Shown: positions 27,602-40,581 of the stretch, in pieces
Numbering within the stretch: the stretch's first letter is position 1
Layout of the letters: each line of letters opens with the position of its first letter
NCBI RefSeq assembly: GCF_020536995.1
Contig: NC_068360.1
Span: 22,093,689-22,157,688, forward strand
DNA from: Dreissena polymorpha
Lineage: Eukaryota > Mollusca > Bivalvia > Myida > Dreissenidae
Direction: 5' to 3'
Length of the DNA: 64,000 nucleotides
The notes under the pieces: generated by a model
Databases searched by the model: none
Told to the model about the DNA's origin: nothing
What the model saw: only the letters and a program-made list of their open reading frames with translations
Position numbers and translations under genes: made by a program

Positions 27602-27874
27602 CATGATGAGAATGACGATGACGACGATGATGACGATGACGACGACGAGGAGGAGAACAACGACGATAACAATGACGATGATGATGATGATGATGACACT
27701 GATGATGATGATCACGACGATGACGACCATAACGATGTTGTTGGTGATAGTGACGATAATGCTGCTGCTGTTGCTGATGACGATGCTGCTGCTGATGATG
27801 CGGTGGAGTCGGAGGAGCAGGACGAGGACGAGGACGAGGGCGACGACGACGATGACGACGACGACGACGACGAC

Positions 27875-27912
<38 letters not shown>

Positions 27913-27925
27913 CGATGATGATGAC

Positions 27926-28009
<84 letters not shown>

Positions 28010-28062
28010 AATGATGATGATGATGATGATAATGATGAGATGATGATTATGTTGATGATGAT
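27602..28062 (+). repeat. (GAT/GAC)n trinucleotide array
   Basis: About 460 bp, mixed GAC/GAT/GAG/GCT at the left and nearly pure GAT from about 27875 onward. Poly-Asp and poly-Met frames on + and poly-Ile and poly-Ser frames on - are by-products. Confidence 0.95.
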
Positions 28063-30468
28063 GATCATGATAACGTTGATAACGATGATGTTGATGAAAA
28101 TAACGATACTGTAAGTAGTAAATTAACTCATTAATTGTTATTATAATACACAAGCACATGCTAATGGATCTGTTTCCGCAAGGCGGTCAAATGAAAACTC
28201 ACTTGGTATAAATATGAAAAATTGAATCAAAATATCATAATGCGGAGTGTTAAAATGTGTTCAAATCTAGCGAAATTGTTGCAGTACTTTTCTACCGAAA
28301 CCAATGCTTAGCCCAGTTATTTTAAAAATAATTTCAAAATACCACGATACACGTCAATTGGCTAACAAATACATTTGTAAGTTTAACCTCACTCAAAAAC
28401 AGTATTTATTGAAGACAGGGCGTCAACAATGTCCGAGTTTCTTCAACGTAGCTTAAGTACCTAAAGTACCTTTCCGTTTGATTTATCGCAGGATCCTGGG
28501 TCCGCACCCACAGTCGTTTAAAGTGTCTGCATTAAAAAAGATAATAATTGTTGTTTGTAATAATCTTTGACAGCTCATAAAAACATGTAAATCCTCAATT
28601 CGTAGAGTTTCAGTATGATTTCATTTATTTAAAAAATAAAGACGGTTAACATATTTTATACACACATATATTAGTAGCTATACGCCATATAACATAGGAC
28701 ATAATGTATATTATAAATCAAAGCGCTGAAGGCACTTTAGTTGTTCGCTGTTGTCGTCCTTGATATGCTTGTTCGCATTGCATATGCTTATCATTGTGCA
28801 CAGGCTAATCTTATTTGACGTGCATTAAGCCTCGTTTTCCATGAAAGCAGCCAATATGTGCATATGTTAATGATAAACACTAGACTGGCCAATGGCGTTT
28901 ACAAGCTGGTATATATATTCACTGCTAGAGCAGAATCATTTGTCGTCTGCTGCAGACAGGCAGTGGTAATCGTTCCTAGCAGAGTGAGTTGTGGTTCTTG
29001 CCGTATTTAAGTCTTCTAAGCACCTACTGATTTGCATTTATTACCCATTCTCTTGAAACGCCGACTAATAAAGTGCGATAAACCGCCTTTAAGCACTTGG
29101 CACATTAACAAATAAGAACATTCCACACCTAACCGAGAACCGACGTCTTTAATCGCGAAACTATTACCAGAAATTGAATACCGCCAGAAACAACAATGAG
29201 CTCACTTCGATTAAATATAAATACACTATATTCATTGCGTCCTAAGCATTCAAACATATCAACCGATAATACCAGCGAATACAGTATTATATATGACATC
29301 GATCTTATATATCGCCTCAGACATGCGAGAGCGCCACGATGAGTGAAAAGTGTGTGTATGAGAGTTTGTTTACAGGTCCTATTGGCCTCTTCACGAGATT
29401 TGTGTAGCCCGACCTGAATGATGAATGAAATGGATGTAGTAACAGTTATATGAACACGATATATCCGTACCAATATCCATGTGAGCATATACTAATAATA
29501 ATTAATTTTTTAATCGCCATAAGCTTGAAAATAAACGTAAATAGATACAACAAAGACCAATTCGGAGACTTTAAAATTTTTAAATTACCTCCCCTGCAAT
29601 AGAAAATATATATGGAGACTCGCATTCTATGAAATATCAAAATCTCAATATATCTTTCTCCGAAATTTTTTTTCTGGTAAAAATCATCTTAAATTTAGCT
29701 GTATATTCGTATGTAATTAATTAAACAAGAGTTATAAAAAGGCATTGCAAAAAATATCGCGTTTTACTTGAATAAGTTACCTCCCTTAAGCCTATCGGAA
29801 TATCAAAAATACGTATATAAACAAAACGCGTTCCTTGCATAAGTGATAATAAAGCGCGTGCTCGTGCCACTCGTCCTCCAAATACTTACTAAATATAGTA
29901 CAACGTATCTACAATCATTGCGACTAACTCATACCTCAGTAAATAAGTAACCAGGATAAATATACGTTTAGGTAATTAAGATATAAAACATACATATAAA
30001 AATTTACATTTTCCCTGTCTGCCGAACCCGATCCATGGGCTATAGCCACAAGAGGTTTCTATGTACCTATGTAGCCGGATTGCGCCCTCAGAGCGCCCAA
30101 CACCGACACAGATCACGCTACTCTCCGGTCAAACACAATACTGCATAGGACTGCTGCCTTTGTCACCATATTATCAGAATCATTAACGTGCAAAATGGAA
30201 ACTTTCAACTGTCCTTTCACTTCATACATAAGCCATTGCCGATCTTCAATGATCGCTTATATCCGAGAGATGCATTTTATTTTTTTCAAACTTCGAATTT
30301 TGATATATGTTTAACTTATTCATTTAGATTACATTATTTTCACTATAAATATTGACTTTGATCAAATAATCATCTGAAAAATACGATTTCGCGATTTCTT
30401 CAAAGATCGAGCGAGCCTTTTTACCTGTTTACTTATATATATCTAATTTAAGATTACACAGATGTAAA
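28063..30468. other. Gene-free stretch with decayed repeats
   Basis: At about 28745-28860 a decayed relative of the GTAAAGTGTCGTC element can be seen (GTTGTCGTCCTTGATATG.., GTGCACAGGCTAATC). A segment at 29355-29416 recurs at 52141-52200. Minus frames at 29129-29640 have no family signal. Confidence 0.45.
29355..29416 (+). repeat. Dispersed repeat shared with 52141-52200
   Basis: Shared words: AGAGTTT.TTT.CAGGTCCTA, GGCCTC or AGCCTC, TTCACGAG.TTTGT.GCC and CGACCTG or GGACCTG. Two copies in the window. Confidence 0.5.
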
Positions 30469-30550
30469 GTTGTCGTGGCCGAGTGGGTAAGGCGAGGAAA
30501 TTGAAATATTTTGGGATTTTCCCGCGCAGGTTCGATTCCTGCCGACATCG
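30469..30550 (+). tRNA. tRNA-Ser(UGA)-like sequence, probably decayed
   Basis: This 82-nt sequence has the class II serine tRNA layout. The D arm (GCC..GGC), a long variable arm (GGGA/TCCC type), a perfect T stem (GCAGG/CCTGC), the B box GGTTCGATTCC and anticodon TGA are present. The acceptor stem pairs 6 of 7. The anticodon stem (AGGAA/TATTT) is weak with one A-A mismatch and two G-T pairs, and the loop starts with A rather than the usual C. A T5 run follows at about 30555. It is either a diverged gene or a pseudogene; there is no SINE body after it. Confidence 0.5.
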
Positions 30551-33211
30551 CATACTTTTTGCGACGCGTTTTATTTCTTTTCTAACGTAATTTGATTTAA
30601 TATAGCACATAAGCTATGTTTATTGTTAAATATGTTGAAAATTGTATGCACATCCTTCAATTTTAAAATTAAAACAACGTTATGGCTAAATTGATTAATT
30701 TACTGCTGAAAATACGAATGATGCATGTTGCATTTTTATTTTTATTTCAAAAAGTAAACGGTAAATCTGTCTATTTTTTGGTATTTTTGCTGTATATAGT
30801 GTTTCTATAAAAACTTAATTTAAAATATAACTTAAATGATACTATTTTGAATTTTATGACACTTTGTTTTTAACCGACCCAAGTTTTACTTGGCTGAAAT
30901 CACTTACATTTCATGGCGCTATTCCATAGATTAAAATTTGTAAAAAATAAATGTCTGTAAAAGAATACTTATTTCATCTTGTTTAAACTTTAAACACCTT
31001 TACTGCATCTGTACACACCAACTGCATGCCCATATTTGGAAATTTGAATGAATTATGGAACTTTTATATACCCCAGGGGTGAAAATAAACTGGACAAAAG
31101 CCGAGCGTGAGGGTGGTTTTGAAAAAATCGGTTTATTTTTTTTTAAGCATGGAAAGCTACCTACAAATTTGCATGTAGTTTAGTGAAATGATGCTGATTA
31201 GGAAAATAATTAATTAAATTATATTTGGATATGTGCCCATTAGAGGTGCGCAAGCTTAAAAAGGTAGAATTACCGAAATTCCCGTTCTTACACGTTGTAG
31301 CATGGATCGGGTATTGAACACGATACACGTGTGTATTAGCACCCTACTGTAGTCCCGGCGGGGTTATCAACTGCACCAATACACCGGTAAGCAACCAGGG
31401 GAATATCATATGAAAAAAGAACTATCATGCATGTTTGATGTGTTAAAGTGTGTCACTAAATTTCCCTAACTGCCGATGTCGGCTATAATTTCGGTATAAA
31501 CATGCACAGAAATTAACATATATATAATGTTATTGCCGGTATGTTATTGGACCTTTTGTATGTCAAATGTTCATTATTTGTATTAAAATTAAGACGATGC
31601 TTATTTGCCAGAAAGCGTTTATTTCAAATTCAAAACAAGCAATAATCATACATAATACCAAAATATAAAACTAACAAAATGACAACACTCTCGCTTAACG
31701 CAACGTTCAGAAGCACGCGCACTTAACAAAATTATTGCAACTAATGCAAGCTGTAATTAATATGTGACTACTTGCTATACAACCAGTATCATGCGAAAAT
31801 TGATCTTATTTAATTGTGGTTCCCTCTTTGAATTTATGTTGCCTGTCGACTTTTAGAATAATGTGTCAGTAAGAAATGTATTGCTTGCTCTACAACCAGC
31901 ATCATGCGAAAATGGATCTTATTTAATTGTAAATCCCTCTTTGAACTTAAGTTGTCAGTCGACTTTTAGAATAATGTGTCAGTAATAAATGTTTTTCTTC
32001 AGTTTCACATGTTTTTTTAAGAAAATTTAGTGAAAGATGCAAATGTGTCTTATTTATTTTTTTCTGTGTCTTCAACGTATCTTATTTATATGTGACTGCG
32101 TGCTTATTTTTTTTTTCAAGAAATGAAAGATGCAAATGTGTCTTATTTTAATTGTATCCATGTCTTAAATGTGGCTTATTTATATAAGGTAAAATGATAT
32201 ACTGCCAGTGTCATGCAAAAAAGGATCTAAATTCTTAATATCCACATTCACGCTTTGTTCTTTATTAGCACCGTCTTTAATTAGGCTATCTATTTAAAGT
32301 ACAGATTGCTGTGAACTTAATAATTGTGCAACGGTGATGTTGATCCATTATCGTTGTTAATTTAAAATGTAGACAACAAGTTAGCAATTAATGAAATCAG
32401 TTATTTTGGAAGTAAATCTAATTTTTTCTGTACAGTAGCCAGGTGGATGTGTATTGAGCGGATAAGATAGGGATCACCACAACAAGTTTCTAATACACAG
32501 TATAGACTTCCCCTATTATTATTAATTACCTGATTGGAATAAATAAAGTGTTAAAGATCATTTCATGTGAAAAGCAGGATTTCTGACATAATTTCAATCG
32601 TTTTGCTTTTATACACAATTTCATGGAACAATGAATATATTGGCGCGATGGAACACAATTTATAAATCAAGCTGACAGTATAGTATCATTTTTTAATTAT
32701 GTGTTATTTAATTCGCATCTCTCCCTTAACTCGTTCAATGACACGTGAACTTATATCAATTATAAAACATCACGTGCATCATTAAATATTTTTTTTGATT
32801 ATGAAAACATATATGTTCTACATGGTTTTGTTTAGTTTTTTTTCTCAACCAGAGAGACATTATAAAACATTGTTATATATAAAGCGCTTTACTTTTCTAC
32901 ATTACATAAAGATATATCGAATTTTTTGTTAAGTGTACGTGCTTGACATATTTATAAAAAGGCAGTGTTTATTTTTGTAATAAAATCGAAAATTGACATT
33001 TAATTTGATGCAATCCACATTGTTTAGCGGCCAAGCGCAGTATTCCGCTCTCGGCGGCCGATGGTGTATTGCAATACATACAATGAAAAGCTGGGTTTCT
33101 GACATAATTTCAATCGTTTTGTTGACGGAAGTGCTTTTTGGTGGCCAAAAATACAATTGTTCCCTTTATTTAAACCTAAATCAGTATTTTTTTACACTTG
33201 AAGGTTTGTAC
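30551..33211. other. AT-rich stretch with small tandem repeats
   Basis: Apart from the tandem pairs at 31768 and 32029, nothing recognised. The frames at 32929-33253 run through the first hairpin and have no family signal. Confidence 0.45.
31768..31997 (+). repeat. Two tandem copies of a 115-bp unit
   Basis: Both copies share ACAACCAG.ATCATGCGAAAAT, CTTATTTAATTGT, TCCCTCTTTGAA and GTCGACTTTTAGAATAATG. A second small tandem pair (GAAAGATGCAAATGTGTCTT) follows at about 32029-32180. Confidence 0.75.
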
Positions 33212-34068
33212 AGCGGGGATTTCGGTACCGGCGCGGGTTTATGTGCTTGTTAAGAATTACCGAAATCCCCGCTAAGAGGCAACATATTATCCTGATTTAT
33301 GCTTTGATTAAACATTGATAACTAAATTGCAAAAGTGTATAGCATATTGTAAATAAGGTAGTACGATATCATTTGTTTCATCAGAATTGTTTGGAAAATA
33401 CTTTCTGAAGACTTATTATTACTATGTCATGTTATATTTACATATACTTTTGTGTAACCAATGTTTTAAATGTACATTTTACCTTTTTTACATTCGTTTA
33501 CACATTTTTCACATTAATAAACTATTTAATAATGGAAAAAATATTCTGATAAGAGTGTTTAAATGATTAACACTAATATGATTGTGTACAAATCAACATT
33601 AATGCAAAGCCAAAACCCAAACATAATGACATATAGACCCTTTAAGGCGTAATATGGGGGATTGGCGTAAACATGGGTGATTTCGGCTCTGGGCGTACGA
33701 ATGTAGCAGTACCGAAATCCCCGCTAATTATTTTCCAAAAGAAGTAACCGAATGGGAGATAATACATGTCACTGGTTGCTAATGAAAAAAAAACACTATA
33801 ATAATTTTGTTGACACTTGAAGGTTTGTACAGCAGGATTTCGGTACCGGCGCGCGTTTAAGTTTTAGTGTAGAATTACCGAAATCCCCACTGAGAGGCAA
33901 CTTAATGCTGTCAAGAGTGCTTAATAATCAAAATTAATATCATTTTTTTGCACCTTAACATTCATGTGAAGTCAAAAACCATTCATACCGATGACCTATT
34001 GACCCTTTAAGGCGTAAATATGGGGATTTCGGTACTAGGCGGGCGAATGTAGAATTACCGAAATCCCC
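33212..34068. repeat. Four GGGGATTTCGGTAC hairpins in duplicated blocks
   Basis: Hairpins with stem GGGGATTTCGGTAC/ACCGAAATCCCC lie at about 33212-33273, 33673-33722, 33834-33888 and 34022-34068. The first and third share flanks (CTTGAAGGTTTGTACAGC, GAGGCAAC). The second and fourth share GACCCTTTAAGGCGTAA. The block of two hairpins was therefore duplicated. A lone half-stem lies near 31268. Confidence 0.7.
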
Positions 34069-34127
34069 TTTTCATCATCGCACATTAGTGTAACATAAAT
34101 TTTAACACAATATATGTAAGGAAACTC

Positions 34128-34262
34128 ATATGATTCGCGTAATGTGAAAATGATTATTATGCTATAATTCGACCACGAAACTTGACGTGACTTTATACCG
34201 GACATTATGGAATGGAGCTACGCTTGCCGTATTTGACATAAGACCCATTTTCGCAAATTATC
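34128..34262 (-). repeat. Decayed copy of the GCGAAAATGGGTCTTATG repeat
   Basis: On minus it starts GCGAAAATGGGTCTTATGTC and passes through TAAAGTCACGTCAAG. It also ends in a TTTTCACATTACGCG inverted end on +, so the parent element had inverted termini. Confidence 0.45.
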
Positions 34263-34579
34263 TTATCAATGCTTATATGAATTTGATTGCTATAATCTAA
34301 TGCGTATTCGACACGGAATTATTGTCAAGGTTTTTCATTTTGTCAATATTTATCATAGCAGGGGACATTGCTGACATCAATATGGATACTGTTTTCATTT
34401 TCTGTCGAGAAATGATATGACTTATTATCAAGATTATTTTATAGTACGGTAGCGTTCTCTTCACAAGTGAGATTTATTTGTACTGGTAAATTGCTCTTAT
34501 ACTCACCATTCGGACTCGACGATCGGCTCGAATAAAAATGTTAGTCGCTTAAAAGTACAAATTCATCATATTGAGCACG

Positions 34580-34580
<1 letters not shown>

Positions 34581-34657
<77 letters not shown>

Positions 34658-34672
34658 ATTATTATTATTATA
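34581..34672 (+). repeat. (TTA)n microsatellite
   Basis: About 90 bp of nearly pure TTA, directly left of the CCCATGGG-rich element. Confidence 0.95.
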
Positions 34673-34680
34673 TAGCTTTT

Positions 34681-35335
34681 AGAAACTTATACCTTAAAAA
34701 AAATCCCATTGGAAAAAAAAAATCCCATGGGAAAAAAATCCCATGGGCAAAAAAATCCCATGGGAAAAAAATCCCATGGGATTTTTTTATTATTTTAAAA
34801 CACGATATAACGCGTTGAAATCGCGAGAAATGCTCATCATTTGTTAAAAGGTAGTGTTTCTGAAGGTTACATGAATACATCTCTAAAAATCAGAAAAAAA
34901 TCCCATGGGATTTTTTTTTCCCATAAAAAAATGGGATTTTTTTTCTATCAAAGTAAATTGAACGAAAATAAGCACAAATGCTTTAACAATGCTTAAAATC
35001 GATAACTAAGCACAAACGAACGTGTTTTATGTTTTTGAAAATCCCATGGGATTTTTTCTCCCATAAAAAAAGCTGGAGAAAAATCCCATGGGGGAAACCA
35101 AAATTCCCATGGGATAATGAAAAATCCCATGGGATATTACAAAAATCCCATGGGAACCCAACTTTGCAAATAAAGTTCATAGTGAAGAAAACGCATTTAA
35201 CAAGCAAAAATAACCAATTATTAATCACAAGTTAGACTTTTATCTTATACTTTATCACAAATAAGCAAACCTTCAAGAAAAAGGGTACTTAAGTTTGCGA
35301 AATTTCGGTTTCGCAAAGTTTTTCCGGTGGCCGTT
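34681..35335 (-). mobile_element. CCCATGGG-rich repeat element, copy 2, minus orientation
   Basis: Reverse complement of the layout at 14891: ACGGCCACCGG and the TTTGCGAAA hairpin near 35335, CCCATGGG motifs between 34700 and 35160, and the AAGTTTCTA end near 34681. A (TTA)n run borders it on the left (34581-34672). Confidence 0.65.
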
Positions 35336-36520
35336 AATACATAGTGCTTTATTTTCGCTCTCAGTATTTTGTGGTTAATTTCTTATGGCAAATTTAAAGG
35401 TGAGGTAAATGGGGGCAATCAAAATTTTATTATGTAATATAGTCTTTAACTGTACTGTGCCTTATATGACTTAGTCTAATAACTCTAAGATTGTACACAG
35501 CTGTTTTAACTGATGTCCAGATTTTAGTAGAAACTAAATAATTTTATGTTATTTGGAAGCGAGGTAACTCTGTAGTTCATGTTACAGTTTCGGCAATTTG
35601 AATTCGGAAGTAAGGTCCCTTTCATTTCACATTAATTATATGAAGCTTCTTGTGTAAATATAATACTATAGTCTCTTATAGCTCGATACTTTCGAGTGGC
35701 AGCATTTTATTATTTTATTACTATGCTTATGTTTTATTGTATGTTGTGATTGTATATATGCGCATAAAACTTTAATAAACTAATAATAAACTAATAAACT
35801 AAACTTCAATAGATTGGATGCCTCATATACCAAATAACAAATCCGAATTGAGCCGCAGGGTGATAAGAGAACACGATTATATTGTTGTAATATACCTTTA
35901 AATTATTGTGAATTTAATAACAAAGACCTTAAAAAACACAATAGGAAGAAAGAACAAGAGTCTTGTAAAATAGCAAAACTGAGTTATTGTAGTCATGGTT
36001 ATACGAACTATGATGAACGAGATTTGCGTGAATATAAATTGTGACCATGTTTGTCCAACAAAATCCCTTGACTACATCCGTAAGGTCGGTATTAAAACAA
36101 TGTCAAATGAACAACCACTTGTATGTTAAGGTACATATAACGTATACGTATCCAATAAATGTTCTTAGTTTACTTGTCGTGCTAAAAAATAAAATATTGT
36201 GAAAGCAGTATTAGGGAAATTGCTATTAACGGTGCTTAATTACTAAGACGTTTGTGTACATGCAACGTTACGAACGAAATACCTGCATAAAATGTTCAAA
36301 TGCAAAAGAACCGCTACTTGGTGAATCAATGTTGTATCAAAATGTCACATTAAGCACTAACAGATGATAAGTATGTGTGTACATGTATTTACTACACGAA
36401 TGCGTACATTGATAACGTTTGAACCCCTTATCAAGTAGACAAAACAAGTAACATTGTCGAAACATATGGACATAAGCACTGATGACTTCGTCGCAACCTG
36501 TTTGGATTCAGAAGGAAACC
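35336..36520. other. Upstream region of C1q gene A
   Basis: AT-rich with no clear TATA box or repeat. The promoter of the C1q gene is expected in its last few hundred bases. Confidence 0.4.
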
Positions 36521-37843
36521 ATGTCGTTGACAATCATGATAATGCTTGGCGTTCTGCTCACAAATGTTTGCGGAGCTAAACTATCTGATAGTATCGATAA
36601 TCGCGTGGAAAAGCTTGAGGTTCTGCTCCAAAATATGAGTGAACAATTGAATAATGAACATCAGGCTAGAATAGAAATGGAAAAACAATTGAATAATGAA
36701 CATCTTGCTAGAATAGATATGGAAAAACAATTGAATAATGAACATCTTGCTAGAATAGAAATGGAAAAACAATTGAATAATGAAAATCAGGCTAGAGTAG
36801 AAATGAAAAAACAATTGAATAATGAACATCAGGCTAGAGTAGAAATGGAAAAACAATTGAATAATGAGCATCTTGCTCGAATGGAACTGGAAAAAAAGCT
36901 TGCTACTACAGGTAAATTCATTTTCGTACTGATTTACACATGTTACCTATATGTTTTATTCATGCATGAGCACAAAAGGCGTCTGCTGAATGTTTTGTCT
37001 GTCAGTGTGATAATTAAGACAACAAAAATAAATGGATGTACATGCAGATTTCTTTGGCGCTGAATATGTATTTGGTTGTTATTCGGATAACCGTCTCAAT
37101 GAAGGATTCTTTGACAACCTTTTTCTTACCTGGAGGATATACGAATTAGACATTATAATCAAGTTTTCATTACAAAACCTCTTTTCATGGGGAACATGAA
37201 CAAACGACGGCAATTTATCATAGAATTCATGTAGAAAATAATAGTAAGTTGATGTTGTTGTTTTTTTTTGGGGGGGGAAGCGACACCCATATGCAGTTTT
37301 GATGTTTAGAATTACGTATTTGCTAAAATCACACTAGTATATTATTTGTTTTTATATTGAATAGAAAGACGGATCAGCTCACGGCAACTGGCTCACGACC
37401 CGGAAATTGCGTTCCTTGCATACCGTTCAACAGACGTTTATTCATCATTTATTGGCCAAGTTATTGTTTTCGACAAAGTGATCACTAACATCGATTCTAC
37501 GAACTCTCTTGGTGGTTACAAACAAGGACTTTTCACGGCACCAGTCGATGGTATTTACGTGTTTTCGACAACACTAATGGCACACGAAGGCTCCTCTTCT
37601 TCGTACGCGATATATCATGACATCAGGCCAGTAGTGAGGCTCGATTTAATTTCCGTGAATCTCTGGTGGTATTCCGCTTCTGCGAATGTTGTTCTTTCTT
37701 TATCAAAGGGTGAACAAGTGTCCGTTCGAGATGATGTCAACGGCGACCACTACCTAGAAGGTGCAGTTGATTCAACGGGACAGACCATGTTCTCGGGATT
37801 TCTTTTGAAATCGCATAATGCTGTTGCCCCAATTATTGGTTGA
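36521..37843 (+). CDS. Secreted C1q-domain protein A, two exons
   Basis: Exons 36521-36911 and 37365-37843 join in phase 1 (donor GTAAAT, acceptor TTGAATAG) to give 289 residues. The first 19 residues (MSLTIMIMLGVLLTNVCGA) look like a signal peptide, which is why this start was chosen over the upstream ATG at 36482. Residues about 25-130 form a charged coiled coil built from six near-identical 14-residue units (QLNNEHQARIEMEK type). The second exon is one C1q head, with the family strands FDKVITNID, GLFTAPVDGIYVFSTTLMAHE, SANVVLSLSKGEQVSVR and MFSGFLL, ending AVAPIIG. Bivalve C1q proteins of this kind are secreted lectin-like recognition molecules of innate immunity; the ligand here is unknown. 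There is no collagen region, so oligomers would form through the coil. A possible poly(A) signal AATAAA lies at 38075. Related genes lie at 40686 and, inverted, at 50391. Family certain, exact start likely. Confidence 0.9.
36644..36895 (+). repeat. 42-bp coding minisatellite, six units
   Basis: Six tandem 42-bp units encode six 14-residue coil units, two heptads each, inside exon 1 of C1q gene A. Units differ by only a few bases (HQ/HL/NQ, I/V, E/D/K changes), so the array expanded recently. The two sister genes have short coils without this array. Confidence 0.9.
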
Positions 37844-40581
37844 ACATATTGTCGATGTATCTGATAGCAACATATGATTGATAAAAAAAATCATTTCAGT
37901 TAAAAGTAATACTTTTTTATCTCTGAAAAATCACCGTCTGACTATCATAGCCTCTTGATTACGATTAGCATCACCAACTTGAAATGAAACGTGTTTTTCA
38001 CATTTGTTTTACGTTGCAAATCCTGTAGCACTTTAGTCAACTGTGTTCACAACATCATATTCTAAGATACTTTTAATAAAGCACAACAAAAATTGATTTA
38101 AGAGTTTGTATTTTTTGTAAGTTTTGATGTTCTGTTCCGTTGGCAAACTGCCCCAAATCGAATACTAGTATATTCATACAGTGACATATATCATACATCG
38201 GTGTCACCTTATCTTTTGTAACGTTGTTTCGTACACTTTGAGCACAAAGCAGAAACATGTGCATTTTTATACGAATATGAATACTGAATGATATGTTTTT
38301 TACAACATTTAATTAATTGCTGACCTAACTTATGCGTACTCAGATAAAAACGCGATAATGTTTTCATAAAGGTAGGTAAAATCAATGCAAAACGATGTAA
38401 AGCTGAACAATAAACTGTGTACAGAACGCACATGATATTTGATAACGAAACGAAATATACACAAGACGAACCTTTTGCGTCATAAGTAGAAGAGTAACCT
38501 TATCACTAAATGGGGTTTTATATATGTAATGTAACAAATTGCGAAACAATGCGATTATAAGCATTTATACTAGAAATGACACAGGTACAAAGCAGCCGAA
38601 GATAAACAAACGGTAAATGCAAACCGTTAGGGTTTAAAGCAGCTCGTACCCACAATTTTGTGGAGAATTATTCTTAAAAGATTATGGTGTAATCAAAAAT
38701 AACATCATGATTTAAAATTTAAAAAAAAGCAACAGAACTGAAAACATGTCAATGTAATTACCATTCATCTTCTCAATGGTTTACATTGAGACCATAGCAC
38801 CATAACCGAGGCTTTCTGAGGCACGTTGAAATAAAACCAAGTAGCCATATCTTGTTTTCAATGCAAAAGTATTTCGATAGAAAGCATGATATAATTTTAA
38901 ATGCAGGAGTTGACGCAATTCAGTTACATAGTGATAAATTGCAAAGCTTGGTTGTGTATGCCTAATGAAAAATACATAAAGTAATGCACTTTTTGTAACA
39001 TATAATGTGCATAATGGCAAGTACAATTTAACTTTTATTATTTAATTAATCAAATGAGATTCTTATTATGAAAAGCGTTTAAAAGACCTTCATGGGTTAG
39101 AAAGACAACAATTCATTCAGTGATAACGTAATACGATCCCGAGCTTGGCACCCGATGACTTCATACTTTTTAAACAAAGATGCATTTGCAAAATAAGATA
39201 TTTTCTCTAAGAATGAAATTTTGAATTATAAGAATATGTTAACTATATTTCCAGTATTTAATTGTATACAAACGTTAAAGCTTATGCTACGAATACTGTG
39301 AAATTATGCAAAGGATAATCGGGTAATGATTAAACATTATGCTAATAACATGAATTGCTACTTTACATAATCTGTAAGGGACGAGCAAAATTTATGAGGT
39401 TAATCAAACACGTGTGTATAATTATGCTTTTGTATTAAATTTAATGAATATAATAGTCATGGAAACCAATTATTTAAGTAAATGTTATTTGTTTATTACA
39501 TTAAACGCGTGCTGTACTGTGAAATATCGCAGTGTTTAGTGAATATCTGTATCGGGATTTACATTGAGAGTGCATCCTGTTAATTCACTCGAACAATTTA
39601 AGTTTATAATTATGAGCACTTTATTGTTTATAACCACCGTTTAAGCATAAGTCCTTCCAACAACTGTGCACGCCTTTAATGGATTGCACGAATTTCGTCA
39701 ACGCTAACCGATTCCGTTGATTCGGCATTGGTAACAACGTCATTGTTCAAGCTACCGAAAATAAGAAAACACAAATTAAACATGATATTGTACTTCTGTG
39801 GTCGAGGCTAACTCCAAAAAGGACCATGCTACCGATTGTTGAATTTAATTTCTAACAACTTTTATATAAATACATGTTCAGAAGTTTACACATTTCCTGC
39901 TGTACTGGTAATATATGTAATATCTGAATTATTTGTTTGGGATTTATAATAGAGTAAATAAAGTATTCATTAACAATATAAATCCTTCAAACACAACACG
40001 TACGCGAGCATTACATGTAAACTAGTTATTGTATCATTATTTCAGCCAGAAATATTTCATATACAGTAGTATTTAATTCAGGTATGCATAGTGTCAATAA
40101 TACATTTTATTCACAAGAAAGCGACTTTTAAACGTGCAACTCATACATCTAAATGAAGAAAAACATCACGGCTGTGTTTTGTAGAATTGCCATTACAGTG
40201 CACTCCGGCTAATGATTTTCGTTTAAGACATTGCCCACCAAAATTAATTGCATACATTCTTAAATGTAATATGTTATAAATGAAACCTGTTTTGTTTATA
40301 CATTTAAACGACTCCCTTTGTAAGAAAAATATTAATAATGTTTCATTCCAAAATCGTCTTTTGCTAGTGAAAAATAAACTTGACGCTGGCTGGTGTACTC
40401 AATTAAATATCTTCAGAGTTATCACGCCCAATCGCTTGCATAGGAATACTCTAGTTAATACGGGCAAAATATATATATATCCACCAAGTGTTATTCGATT
40501 TTTTAAATTTTGGTCAGTACGATACTTATCTGAATAAATTGCAGTAGGGATTGTTTTAATTTGTTGTGGACTGGGGCTTTA
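37844..40581. other. Spacer between C1q genes A and B
   Basis: It holds the 3' UTR of gene A, with AATAAA at 38075. No C1q remnant and no other gene seen; short minus frames at 38073-39026 lack family signal. Confidence 0.45.

Noticed and set aside
27524-28159. Poly-Asp, poly-Met, poly-Ile and poly-Ser frames
   Set aside because: By-products of the GAT/GAC array.
29129-29488. 119-codon minus frame
   Set aside because: It runs through a dispersed repeat and shows no domain or signal peptide.
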